Origin: Oscarella lobularis
Taxonomy: Eukaryota; Porifera; Homoscleromorpha; Homosclerophorida; Oscarellidae
Assembly (NCBI RefSeq): GCF_947507565.1
Contig: NC_089189.1
Span: 1 to 64,000, forward strand
Direction: 5' to 3'
Length of the DNA stretch: 64,000 nucleotides
Shown here: positions 40,089 to 52,800 of the stretch, piece after piece
How the letters are laid out: each line of letters opens with the position of its first letter
Position numbering within the stretch: the stretch's first letter is position 1
Position numbers and translations under genes: made by a program
Notes under the pieces: model-generated
Database searches by the model: none
What the model saw: only the letters and a program-made list of their open reading frames with translations
Told to the model about the DNA's origin: nothing

Positions 40089-43000
40089 ATGCCAAGCCGC
40101 AAAGACGATCAAGGCGCGACAGATAGAAAAAAGTCGTGGCTCCACAGCTTCAGAAAATCGAAGCCAAAGCAGCAGCCAGACGACCCAAAACGAGAGGTAC
40201 TACTCAAACTAATTCGAACCCTAAAACTAACGCCAACCGAAAGCGACACGTACTCAGTTATAAAGAAATCAAAAGCAAAAGGCAGTAGAGTAGAAATAGG
40301 ACAGCTAGCCTAAACGACTCGAACTTTGAACTGCGTTTACGGGCACGGCACGCCTTTTTATAGCATCCGCCCGCGCAGACCCGCCCGCTATCATCGCGAT
40401 GACTCCCTCTAACAACATTTCCCCCTCCTTCTACTACTAATACTAGCAAGATAGAGATTTCTACTGGTCTCATACTTGCACTATGGGTGCGATTTTGTTT
40501 ATAGCAACGGGCTCTTGCATAATCATGGGCCCGCGGGAAAACCCATATATAGCTTGCTTACCTTTCGTTCTTACAGCAACAACTTCAAGCGTACGTTTCG
40601 TGGGTCAATTCGCATCTGCGCAAAAAGCCCGGTTGTCGTCTCGTCGAAGATCTAAAACGAGATATGATCGATGGAATTACTCTCGTCAATCTCGTCGAAA
40701 CTTTATGTATAAATGAATTCAATTTACATGATTACCTTTTGAATTAATTTTATATTGATTTTCCAGCTGGACAAACGTTGGTTGATATCGAACGAGTTCC
40801 ACTCTCATCCGCATCCAAAAAAGAAAACACGGAAAAAGTCCTCAAATTCATGACGTCAAAAAAGATTCGCATGCATCATACGACGACCAAAGACATCCTC
40901 GACGGAAACATCAAATCCATAATGAGACTCATTCTCGCTCTCGCCGCCTTTTTTAAACAAAGAGGCGCCAACCCAGCTTCATCTCCACGTCAAGCTTCTA
41001 AAGCAACACCTGCAGCAGACTCTCTCGCTCAATCTCCACCTCTCATCTACGCAAATCCATCCGCCAAAGCGAGCCCTCGAATCGCACGTGCTGATAGCAG
41101 TGAAAATCCGTTTAGCCAATACGCGAAAACGGGTGCTCAAGCCACTGAATCTATAGACGCCAGCTGGCGTTCTCGTCATCGGCCCAGTCCCCCCGTTCCG
41201 CCAAGATCCATGCATCATCATCATCATCATCATCATCATCACGGCCTTGTTCCTGGAGGAGGAGGTGTTAGAATCACTCGAGCCAAAGATCGTTTTCGCG
41301 AAGTTGATTTGGAGTCAAGTGTGTGTAGTAGCATGGGATTTGGTCCCGTTTACGGAGAGGGGAAACGACATTCCGCTGCCGCAGCCGGAAGACGACTGAG
41401 TGATTTGTTTCAATGGCCTTCGCCGGATGTCAAATTTGCAGGAGAATCGCCGCCAAATGTTGGGGGAGTGAGAAAACGAAGAACGAGTGGACAAAAATCG
41501 CCTGAAAAAATTTCTAGGTACACAAAAACCATAACAGAATTAATTAAAATAATGTGAAATCTTACACAGGGCTCGTCGAAGAATTTCCAATCAGTCGCTC
41601 TCTTTCACAAAACCAGAGGACAATATAAGAGAGGAAGAAGTAGAAGTGATGACAAAAGACGAAGCGTTGTCGCAAAAGGAAGAAGAAGCGATTGTGTTGA
41701 AGAAAATAGCAAATTTAGGACTACAAGATGAAAACAAAGAACAGTCAAAAGCGGAAGAAGAAAGTGACGAAGAGGAGGAGGAGGAAGACGAAGATACGGA
41801 TTCAGAGGGACTGTCCGTTCTTTTGGAGCAAAGGGATTTCATGGAAAATCAACTGGGAGTTACAAAAGAAATCCTCTACGGGTTGCAGCATCTTGTAAGG
41901 AGTATTGGGATCAGGGGATCAATTTCTAACCTCGTCCTTTCTTTAGCTGCTCAGTGGGATGGTGCCTGAGAATGCTGTCATTCCGTCTGACGAAATTGAG
42001 CTGAGAGACACGCTAGTAAAAAAAAGAGAACATCATAAGTAACGTATTTATCTATCATACTATTTTCTTAGACGGTATCTATGGCGGAAAAGGACCAACT
42101 AAGACATAGAGAAGATGCACTGATGAAGGAGTTGGAAGATGCCCAAGAATACATGTCAAAATTAGAAAAAGAAAACGTAATGTACCCTATCCTTAGTCTC
42201 AACGTATAAGTAAGTGCGCACAATTGCAGGAAGAGCTTCGACGAGCCAGTGTGGAAAGAGAGTCAACGGAAAATGCATTATTACGAGCTCAACTACTAGA
42301 GCGCAACGCCAAGCCTGATCCAGTAATAAAAACATCCCCAAAATTAATAAAAAACAACACTTTTCTTAAGGAAATTTTGAAAGCAAAGTTAGCCGAGAGA
42401 ACCAGCTCTCTCGAAGAGGCAAAGGTAAGGGGGGAAAACGATTAATAAATAAAAACAACTTAACTAGCTCTTCAACGGTAGAGTCAACTAAAGATTAGCG
42501 ATACAATAATCGATCAATTGCAAAAGCAACTCGACGAAGCAACGAGACGCATAGTAGATCTTCAGTCAAGAAACGTTAGTCTACTAACAACGTCACCACT
42601 CAAATTTACTCATGATCCTTCTTTTAGGAATCGGTTGAAAATCAATTAGAAAAACGCGGTTGTCATATCAAGGAATTGCAGAGCAAACTCACTCGCGTTA
42701 TAGTACACAACGGGGTGCACGGGGGAGATCATTCACCTACAATCGATGTGCCTAATGCCAAACGATTGTGGCCTGTAAGTACATACATACATACAAAGAG
42801 CAGTCAATACAGTTCTTTTCCTCTAAGATTCACAAAGATATTGAAATCGCTCAGATTGAGGTACGCAAGCTAAAATCAACTTTGCAAAAATTGGGAATCA
42901 ATCCAACGACACAGTGTAGAAATGTAGGAAATTTAGAACAGGTACGTGGTATGCAATTTTAGCTTGCTCTTCTCATCTACTCTCTCTCTCTCTCTATAAA

Positions 43001-43546
43001 GTGTCTATGTGCATTGACTGACAAAGTTGATTCACTGGGGTCGCCTATAAACGGACGCAAGCCAAGGACTCACTCAGTTGGCTCTTTCTCTGATATAAAA
43101 CCGGGTACGACGAATTTTATTAATTAGAGGGATTCTAATCTAATCTATTAGAAGGATTGTCTCCTCCTCTGACGAGAAGAAACAGTAGCACCAAAGTTGT
43201 CTACTTTACGGAAAGGAGTGTAACTCCATTTCTAACGACGATACCAAGAAAGTTAGTCAATTTACCGGCGAATACTCAAATATTGATGTGACTGCTCTTT
43301 TAGATTGGGTGAAATCTGTCTTCGAGATTTCAAAAAAGCCTTCGATCGCTCGGGATCCTTTCGCTATCATTTTAAAACGATCGATCCTGACTACGGAGCC
43401 GTCAAACAAGAAGTAAACGCGATTTCCTCGTCACTGTACGCCTTTATTTTATTTCTCCGGGGGTCTAGGTAACTAAAGACGACGATATCATACCTGGTTG
43501 GGAAGGAAGAATCGTCGTATGGATAGAAGAAGACTCGTACGTGTAG
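40089..43546 (+). CDS. DIXDC1: Dixin (CH domain, coiled coil, DIX domain)
   Basis: Likely exons: 40089-40196 (provisional), 40577-40706, 40767-41517, then shorter exons to the stop at 43544-43546. The CH domain reads [35 protein letters not shown] and [19 protein letters not shown]. It is followed by a Ser/Pro-rich linker with ten consecutive His (about 41211-41241), an acidic coiled coil, and a C-terminal DIX domain ([56 protein letters not shown]). DIX domains polymerise head to tail with Dishevelled and Axin, so it likely acts in Wnt signalling. The first exon (36 codons, Lys-rich) joins in phase 0 but its assignment is inference. Confidence 0.92.
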
Positions 43547-43624
43547 AACATCCGGTATTCTAAAGAAAGAAAGAACGCACGTTAGCTAATAAGACAACGC
43601 CCAGTTACTCCCTTCACACACACG

Positions 43625-46096
43625 AATGCCGTTTCTACTTCTTCAATCGGTCGTTCCACTTCTAGCTCTCGCTTTCTTGTTTCCCTTCGTCGAATCAAAG
43701 CGTAAGATCGGTCCGCGACTGTAGAAAACAATGTTTACGGAACGTTTGAATAGGAACGTCTCTAAATGAGTACATCGATCATTACGAGCCACTTCATTTC
43801 AATAGTCGCGTAAGACGTTCATTCGAAGAAACGTCGGTTCTTCGTCTCGACTTCGCTGCACACAACAAGTACAGGAAAATTCAAGAAGAAAGACGAAAGC
43901 GCGCGCTAATCGCCTTTTTTACCCTAGGAATTTTTCGCTACGATTGCGCTCCGATTACGGAATTTTTCATCCAAACGTCGAATTCGTTTCAGTTTCATCT
44001 GGAACGGAACGAAAAATTAATTTCGATAAGGAATCGATGAAAACGGGTTATGTTCACGGTCATACGGGAAGTCGCGTTCACGGTCGCTACGACAACGGAA
44101 TTTTCGACGGAATCGTTCACATTCCGCTGGAAAACGAATCCTATTTCATCGAACCGTCGCGAAAATATTTCCAATATGCAAAATTCGACGCCGTGATTTT
44201 TAAATTATCCGACATCAATGCGCAGAAAATGCACAACGCAACGCGATGCGCAGCATCGAAAACGATCCTAGAAAAAATGAAAAAAATTCAAGAAAGTGCA
44301 CCAATTGATGACGTCAGACGCCAAAAACGCGAAGATCCGGCGAAACAAAACACGTGCTACGTTCATTTAGCCGCAGATCATGAATTTTTCTTTAAGGTAG
44401 CAGATGGAAGTGAAGCGGACGCCATATCCGAAATGGCAATTCATCTCAATGACGCCGATCACATTTATCGTAATACGAATTTTCTTGAGAGACGCGTCGG
44501 TTTGGCAATCGCTCGCATCACCGTTTACACAAGCGAAAATGAGCCTCGTAAGGGTTATGGTGACACTATCAAGGACGCATCAAAATTCTTGGATTTGTGG
44601 TCTCAAGAGAATCAAGACGCTTATTGTCTCGCCATGCTCTTTACGTATAGGGATTTTGTTGACGGTGTACTCGGTTTGGCTTGGGTGGCATCAACGGGGA
44701 GTACAGCAGGGGGAATATGTCAGAAGCAGGTTTCTCTGAGCTCAGGAAAACGAAGTCTAAACACGGCTATTGTTACGCTATATAATTTTGGATCATACGT
44801 CCCCAGAGGCGTTTCCACCGTAACAGTAGCACACGAATTCGGCCACAATTTCGGATCACAAGTAAGAGAAAGACCAGTAGTGATCAATAATCAGAGATCC
44901 TATCTTTTTCTTTCTCTTAGCATGATCCCAATACGGATAAGTGTTCTCCCAAGGGCGATTATTACATTATGTATGCGCGTGCAACGGATGGAGATCAACC
45001 AAACAACGATCTTTTTTCGCCGTGCAGCATTAGTAGTATGAGTGCCGTTATCAAAGCGAAAGCGTCTCGTTGTTTTAGGCCGTCATATGGATCGTTTTGT
45101 GGTAATAAAATCGTGGAAAGGGGGGAGGAATGCGATTGCGGTTTCGCTAACGAGTGCGAGTCAGTTGATCCGTGTTGTACGCCTAAAGATCCGAAAGACG
45201 ACACAAGTGGATGTACAATACGAAGGGATAAGGGATACGAATGCAGTCCCAAAGCGGGTAAGTGTTGCAACCAAAGTTGCAAAATCATGCCAAAGGACGA
45301 GACGACTCCGTGCAGAAAGGCGAGCGACTGCAGGAAACCGTCCTTCTGCAAATATCCTCTTTTAATTACCTAATTAAAATAAAAAACGAGCTCTCCTACT
45401 AATGAATTCGTTTTTTTCCTTAATTAATTTTTTACTGGGACCAGTCCGACTTGTCCTGCGCAGGAATTACATCCCAATGGGAAGCTTTGCAATAGCAAAG
45501 CAAACACGTGCTTCAATGGCGAATGCACGGGATCAATTTGCTCTTTTATTGGCTACACCGAATGTCTATGCGTCAAAGACAAAGACGGATGTGGTGAGAA
45601 ACCGAAAGACGAACGATGTCACGTGTGTTGTCAACAAACTAAATCTTCAACGTGTATATCAACTTTTTGCAATGAACTTCAACGCATTGACATGAATTTG
45701 ACGGGTGTTTATCGAGCAGCCGGCAAATCATGTCAGAACTACGAGGGTTATTGCGATAAAGGCGGAAAGTGCCAGGGAGTGGATAACGAAGAAGTTTTCA
45801 AAACGTTGAAAAAAATTTTGGCTGATTTGTTTTCGTCTGGAATTGCTCAATGGTTTCGTGATAATTGGCTCGTTGTTATAGGAATCGTTGTGGGAATTGC
45901 GCTTCTTGGCGCTCTCTTACATATGACGTATCGACGAAAGAAACCACTACGTAATATGGCAAGAAAAGCGGCAAATTCAATGAGACGTAAAAAGGAAGAA
46001 AAGGGAAAACAAGGTCAAGGTCAAGGGCAAGGACAAGGGCAAGGTCAGCCTTCAAAGAAGAAGGCAGATCCGAGTAAGAAAAAATATCCAACTTAA
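43625..46096 (+). CDS. ADAM10: ADAM10 (Kuzbanian)-type membrane metalloprotease
   Basis: Five exons: signal peptide (43625-about 43700), a short prodomain exon (to about 43870), a long exon to about 44861, an exon from about 44921 to 45351, and the last from 45436. The prodomain ends in a furin-type RRQKR. The zinc site HEFGHNFGSQHD is split by an intron before the third His, which is restored on splicing. A disintegrin/Cys-rich region follows (ERGEECDCGFANEC, CCNQSCKI), then a membrane helix (LVVIGIVVGIALLGALLHM) and a basic tail with GQ repeats (Gln-Gly x6). DGVLGLAWV is typical of ADAM10 rather than other ADAMs. In animals it sheds Notch and other ectodomains. The exon 4-exon 5 join uses an AT-AC intron (45352-45435). 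Confidence 0.93.
45352..45435 (+). other. Probable U12-type AT-AC intron in ADAM10
   Basis: The donor atatcctct matches the minor-spliceosome consensus. Near the 3' end ttccttaat matches the U12 branch site, about 12 nt before a terminal ac. Removing 45352-45435 gives SFCNGTSPTCPAQ, aligning with the conserved CNG...CPA of the ADAM10 Cys-rich region. The obvious GT option nearby (45339) loses this conserved CNG. Confidence 0.8.
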
Positions 46097-46129
46097 TTAA
46101 TTAGAAATAATATTTTTTTCGTATAATAG

Positions 46130-46269
46130 AAAAGACTTTGATTCGTTTGAGAAATATGTTTCCGCACGCTCAACACGATACGCTCAAGGACATTATGTAT
46201 CACAGCCCGTCCGAAGAAGCGGCCGTCAAAAAATTGCTAACTATGGGATTTCTTATGAGGAGATGGTGA
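46130..46269 (+). other. CUE-like terminal exon downstream of ADAM10
   Basis: An acceptor-like ataatag precedes 45 codons and a stop. The peptide has the MFP and LL hallmarks of a ubiquitin-binding CUE domain (LRNMFPHAQHDTLKDIM, VKKLLTMGF). No upstream exon of such a gene is visible. A gtcaag donor near 46014 in the ADAM10 tail would join it in frame, replacing the GQ-rich tail, so it may be an alternative last exon; equally it could be a leftover of another gene. Confidence 0.45.
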
Positions 46270-46628
46270 TAGGGGGCCCCACCGGTGTCGCCACAAAAAA
46301 AACGTATTTGATGTGCTGAAACGATCTATCTATTATTTTCTATGAATAGTCGCGTTTGTTTGTCTTTCTATCGATATTGATTAGATCGGGCGCTCTGTTC
46401 CCTTTTAGGGGGCCCTCGCCGAACGTAGGCATTTTAGGCGACGCGATTTACACAAACACATACTTACCGTTGTGTTGGATTGATAAAAGCCGACTTCGCT
46501 GCGGGAGAAAGACGTCTTCCGCGACGATTTTGAAAGGACGATCTTTCACGTGATCCTTGGGTGGAACGAAAGGTCGATGTCCCGGACAACAGCACGTGAC
46601 AGCTGAGTTCTAAGGCGAATTTGCGAGA

Positions 46629-49115
46629 ATGGCAGAAGCGACACCACCGAGCAGCGAATCGGTGGACGAGCAAGCGAAACGAGCAATTGACATCATGTTT
46701 ACGCAAGGCGTAGATCAAGCGGAGCAATTCCTCGTCGATCTTCCTTCAACAAGAACGTGCGTTACGCGATTCGATGCCCTGCCCTAGAAACGACGCTAAT
46801 CTTTGCCTCTAGCGGTGATCTCGATCTGAAATTGAAATGCACAATCGGCTACGTTCGATTCGTGGTAAGAAATAAACTCACGTGAGTCGCGCGACCGATC
46901 TGTGACGTCAGAAAGCGTTAATGACGTGGGACGAAGACGTGATCGACGAAACGATAAAATTCGTCAAATCGGTGGAAAAATCGGCCGAAACTCAATCGAA
47001 AGGAAGCGCAGTGAAAAAATCGGATCAAATTAGCGGAGGAATTGTTGAATCCGATTGTACGCTAATACGGGGAATGCTTACCTTCACCCGGATGACGATA
47101 CCCAGCTACATCAAAGCGGGATTTCATTTGAGATCCGCTTCGAAAGGATACGAAAAAATGCTAAAGGAAGTCGAAAAATTAGAACCGAAACGAGTGGAAG
47201 AACAAATAAAATCAATGAAGAAACCCAACGAAGTCATCTAAAATAAATATATAATTAGCATTATTAATAATTTTTTGTGTGAAAAGGGCGTGGTTTCGGC
47301 TTTGAACGAAGCCAGTCAAGATTACGCCAAGCTCAAGGCTTCCGTTACCATGGGATTCGGTCTACTGAATCTCATCATGTCTCTTATCCCGGATAAGATT
47401 CTCATTATTATCAAACTATTTGGCTTCTCAGCCAATCGCGAAGCAGCATTAAAAGCACTCAATTATTGCAGTCAAACACCTGATATGAGATCACCCATAG
47501 CAAAGTCTTTAGATATAAATAAATAGTTTTAATTAAATTAATTTTTTCTTCTTAAGATTGGTTCTCTTGTGGCATCATACTATCACGCGTCCTTCCTTTG
47601 GATTGGACGGTGATAATTTGATTGCCGGCGTGGGAGAAGCCCAAGCCATTATGGCTCAAGCTTCTTCCATTTATCACGATTCTCCTCTCTTTCTCTACTT
47701 CGAGGGAAGAATCGCTTATCTTAGGGTGCGTAAAAATAAATAGAGACCTCCTATACATATAACTATTTATGTAGAGGGATACAAGTAAGGCTTTGAGTGC
47801 CTTTAAAGAATCCGTGTCTCGCGCCGAAGACCAACGGGAAATCAAACACGTTAATTTATACGAAATAGGTAGTCTACTGACGTCATAAAATCAAAAAATA
47901 CCATATTAATTAAAGGATTTGTTCACGTGACTAATTTGGAGTGGAAAGAAGCAGCAGACGCTTTTCTTATGTAAATAAATAGAGACATAGTTCGTTGTCT
48001 AAGTTTCCACATACATCTCTTTAGTTTGAAGAGTGAGACAAGATGGTCTGTTGGCTACTACAGCTACTTGTACGCATGTAAGTACACTAAAATTTTATCC
48101 ATATGTGTATCTATTAATTTTTAATTAATTAATTAAGTGAGTTTGGCTGCAAGTGGTGACGTCACCGCCGCCGAAGCGGAATTTCGCAACATTCCAAGCG
48201 TCATCAAACACAAAAATTCAAATTATGAAAAATACGTGTTGAGAAGGGTAGAAAATACATTATCAATATTTAATAAATTAATTAAAATTTCTCATTAGTC
48301 TCAGCTCCATCTCAAGATGGGAGGACTCAAAGATTTCGAAGCGGCTCTCTTTGCTCTACAACTCGCCTATCAATGGAGTCAAATCTCTTATCTAAATGAT
48401 GACCAATGTCAAAAATTGCTAGAAACTGTCCAATGTATCTATATACGGGGGGATATCATAATATTTTTTAATTAAATTCGTTTGTTTTTAGCTTTTCAAT
48501 CGCGGGCTACGACTCCGTTGATCGAAGCCGTGTGTCTACAACTTCAAGGCGTTTTTCTAATGCAAATGCTACAATATGAGGAAGCGGAAAAGGTCTCAAA
48601 AGCAAGGCTTATGTATCATCTATCTTCTATAGTCTCTATAGTACTTTCGGTCTGTGCTCGAAAAAGCAAAGGACTGCATTGTTCGAAAGGAACAACAGGC
48701 ACCCGCTTTTGCTACATATGAAATTGGAAGAATTTACTTCAAAAGGGGAGAGGTAAATTTGATTCCAGTGCAATTTTTGGAAATACTATTTTATGATTAT
48801 ATTCAGGTGGAAAAAGCGAAAGTAGCTCTCGCAAAAGCAAAGGTAAAAAATTCAACTTTTCCCTCTCCCCAACAATAAAATTTTTAATTGAATTTTTAGA
48901 GCAATTACAGTGACTACGAAGTAGAGAGTCGACTTCAAGCCAAAGTCCAATCCCTTCTCCTCTTCATTAAAAAGGGAGGAAGATCATCGTCATCATCATC
49001 ATCACCACCACCACCACCACCAATAGATAAAGAGGAGACTGGTAGCAATGAAGCGTTTGAAGAAGACGATCATCATCATCATCAAACTATAGCCAATGAT
49101 CAAAAGAATGACTAA
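46629..49115 (+). CDS. TTC39: TTC39-family tetratricopeptide protein
   Basis: About 13 exons from ATG 46629 to the stop at 49113-49115. Conserved parts: the N-terminal AKRAIDIMFTQGVDQAEQFL; LIRGMLTFTRMTIPSYIKAGFHLRSA; VTMGFGLLNLIMSLIPDKILIIIKLFGFSANRE (the family's central hydrophobic region); FEGRIAYLR; and C-terminal TPR-like helices (TPLIEAVCLQLQGVFLM, ATYEIGRIYFKRGE). It ends in a Ser- and Pro-rich low-complexity tail with four His. The biochemical role of TTC39 proteins is poorly defined; mammalian members affect lipid metabolism and pigment-organelle traffic. The last exon is the source of the copies at 55425 and 63826. Confidence 0.88.
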
Positions 49116-49600
49116 CAAACTCTTATGTCTTACTACTAGTCTGTGTGAGTCCCTACTCAAATTACGATTTTTCTATTCTACTACGTTTTGTTTGTCGTCT
49201 GTCTAATATTTATTCGCCGCGAAAAAAATCGTTTTGACTGCATGGAACTGCGTTGGTGCGGACTGCTTACCTTTCGGGGTCCCCGTGACTTGTTCAACAT
49301 TGCAGCGATGTTTTTCGTCGTACCGGGGTGGAGAATGGAAGATTGACGTTCAACAGGACGTGTTTGCAGTCGAACAAATAGCGCATTAGCATTGAATTTG
49401 CTTCGGCGTTTCCACGGACTCGGAGGGCGGCGCCGCTCGACATCCATAGCGTCCGTTTGACTCCTGCGACGATGTCTAAGACAATACTGACCCCGAAGAA
49501 TAAAAGAGCGTCGAGAAAAGCGACGAAATCGCCGAACGCGTGGCGACCGGTGAGATAATGACGTAAAGCACTAGCGTACGCTACAACCAGTCTAAAAAAC
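49090..49600 (-). pseudogene. Cassette junction copy 1: TTC39 tail plus decayed exon
   Basis: Directly after TTC39, the minus strand carries an exon-like block with an acceptor near 49590 and a donor (gtaagc) near 49268. The deduced peptide begins VAYASALRHYLTG and continues GAALRxRGNAEANSM and LFDCKHVLLN. Compared with copy 2 (55693-56060) one base is lost near LLNV, shifting the frame. The AYAxALRH start faintly resembles bestrophin/UPF0187 membrane proteins, but I would not name it. 49600-49818 shows nothing more. Confidence 0.5.
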
Positions 49601-49818
49601 AGATTTTCGATTAAAATACAAAAAAACAAAAAAAGGTTAGTCATACCAGAGATAATAGTTTTATCTCGGGTCATACTTAGCATAATTGAAAGATAACAAA
49701 ATGTCCACAACATCCAGGGTATTAAGAGTTCTCAGATAAACAATGGAAATGAAGGTACAGTCATAACGAAAAGTAGGCGAAGGAAGAGAGAGGGTTAGGG
49801 CATGTATCATAATACGCC

Positions 49819-52800
49819 TTACCAAAAATTTGGAGCTGAAGGTTTACTGAGCAGACTTTTTTCGGCTTCCATTATCATTAGAAAGGCCTCACGAAACGTG
49901 GGCCTCTCCTGTGGCTTGACTTGGACGCTTTTCTTCAATAGATCATCGAAAAACTGCGGAACATTCGTTGCTCGGCCTTTTGGAAGCTCGCCTCCATCTT
50001 TGACATGTAGGCGGATGAGCTCATTCGACATACCTACGAGTTACAATCGAGTGCATTGCGAGGCTAGTGACTAACATTAAGAAAACCTTTATATGGACGC
50101 TCTTTTTCCTGAATTTCCCAGAGCACAACGCCGTAGCTGTAAACGTCGGATTTTTTGGCCAAATCAATCATTCTACCCCCGTCGTTATCCTCGCCGTACG
50201 GATGCTGAGAATAGCGCTCCGGAGCGATGTGAGTGACCGTGCCACGCGGACTTGAACCGTCTCGTCGCACCGTCGTAACAGAACTGACACCAGACATTTT
50301 TGAAAGACCGAAATCGGAAACCTAAAGATATTAGTTCAACAAATAGACCTATTTATATCATATAGACAACCTTGCAAATAAACTGAACGCCGTCGTTCAA
50401 CTGAGTGCACTCAACCAAGACATTCTGAGCTTTCAAATCGTGGTGAATGATCGGCGGCTGATGGGAGTGGAGATGAAGCATTCCCCTGGCAATTTGCCTC
50501 GCAAACTTGACTCGCGTTTCCCACTTCTCGACTTCCGCTTCGTACTTGTCAGACTGGAGAACAGAAGATAAATCTCCGCCGCTCACGAACTCGGTCACGA
50601 GAGCGTAGAAGGTGGGAACAGCGCAAAGACCGATCAGACGCAATATGTAAGGATGCGGATCGATCTGAAGGATAATTGCAACTTCCCTCTTGAACAGCTC
50701 ATATTCTCTGCAACAAAAACAACAGCTAATAAGAAAAAGGAATGCAGATACACATAATTATACGTACTTTTCTGTCTTTCTTCTTTTACTGAAATCCTTA
50801 AAGACTTTAACGGCGACTCCCTTCCCCGGCTTTCCGTCTTTCCTCAGGATCGCTTTGAATACCTCGCCGCACGCTCCTCCGCCGAGATAATCCTTGTTAG
50901 ACTCTTCGTCGTCGTCGTATTCGAGCTCACTTCGTTTAACTTCAAGCAACCGGTCCAAAACGACTTCCTAAGAAAAATTGCAAGTAATCTGTTGATCCAA
51001 AAAATATAGTACCTTAGTCATCTTCTCGTAAAGTTCAGGGAAGACTTCTTTAGCACCGGAAGAGAGGCCGACTTTTATAAGAGCGGAGACGATCGATTCT
51101 CGCGTTGCGTCGAGGCCGTGTTCTTCGATCCAGGCGTCGAGGAAGCGACCCGGTTGATCTTCTCTGTCGTGTAATTTGACTCTTTCGACTTCAGAATTGG
51201 CTAAGGGAGGGAAGATGACACGAGCGACGTCTATCCATTGAGAGCGCATGATAAACGTCAGATCTTCCATTTCAAGATGAGATGGATTGAACATAAGAGC
51301 TAAATTCGTACAGAAAAATAAAATCAAGTAAAGACGTGTGAAAATAAAGAATTTACCCATGTCACGACTTGGCTTCAAACGGCCGTACCTATCGGTCGTG
51401 ACCATTTCAAAGTCGGGAAGCTTCATAGAACCCTAAAAACAAAAATTAAACAATAAACACACGATCTCCTAATACTAACCTCTACGTGATCACAAATGTT
51501 GGAAGACGCGGAGCATTGAATGCGAAGACATTGACGTCGATCACCGGATTCGATCGTGACGTAAGCGTTCATCGTTGGAGATCGTTGTAGAAGCTCTCGA
51601 TGATTGTAGGCGAAGTAGAAGGTGTCGACACACGCGTCAATGGGGCTATCTCTCACCGCTAGCAACTGTTGCATGTTGATGAGGTATTTTTTGCGACGAC
51701 TCTGGTTGATCCAGCCTTCGATGTCGTCCGCGTCGACGACGTTCGATTGGGTGGGCGAGACAAGAAGATTTTTGACGCGTCGATCGAAGAGAAGAGGTTG
51801 ACCGCGGCCGTCGTTGCGATAGTCGAGATAACGATCCCGATGTTCGGGTCGCGTTGAGATGATGCAGAGATCAAATTGCCAACCGTCGGGAATTTTGATT
51901 TTTTCGAAAGAGATGGCGTGGAATGAGAATGCCTGTTGACCCAACCCGTAGAAATGAGTGAAGAAACTGCAACTGACATCCTCATTCGAAGAGGCGGCGG
52001 CGGAAGCGGCGGCGGGCGGAGCGGACGGAGAGACGATGACTTTGACGACAGACGATTGAAGAAGAGCGGCGATTTTTCGCTCTCCCGCTCTATCAATCAC
52101 GATTTTCTCGTCGAATTGAATTTGGTGTTTGGTCGTCGCCAAATAATCGTGAGGTTGATAGAAGAAGACGACTTTGGAAGCGCTCGTTTTGGGCGTCATT
52201 GGATCGAGATTGAGACCGTGCTCATGACACATTTCAATGTGTACGTCATCGTCGGATAAGCCGGAAGGAAGAGACAATTGAATCAGATCGCTCACGAATT
52301 CGTCGTCAAGGAGACCCTGCGATTGTTTGGCGTCGAATGTGAACAGGGTCAAGCTCATTGACGTCTTTGGAGTCGGCGAAAGTGCGGTGCGAGGGTGAAT
52401 TCGAAGGATTGATCCCGTATTGGGAATGGAGATCTCCGCTCCTTTGTCCAATGAGACTGGAGTGGCGAATCTCTTCCATCGAGTGAAGATGAGAACGCTT
52501 TGAGGCGTTACGACGGCAATGACGTCTTCTACTCGTTGGGGAGACGGATGCAACAAGTCGCGTTCTTTTGGAGACAGTCCTTCGCAATTCTACATAAAAT
52601 GAAAATAATTATATGACGTTTAAATATTGATTTCTACCATTGTTGGAGAGTTGGAACGAAACAGCGCATTCTTATCGTATTTTGAAGTTTCTTGTTCGAT
52701 TGGTTCATTCGGATTGTGTCGAATAAGTGTGTCACTAACATCCTTCAAATCTATGCAATCAATAAAGTTAATTAATTAAAACGGCTATATTGAAAATTAT

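Noticed and set aside
51936-52259. Plus-strand 107-codon frame, Gly/Arg-rich, with a copy at 59416-59745
   Set aside because: Antisense shadow of the shared cassette exon; conserved only because the duplication is recent.
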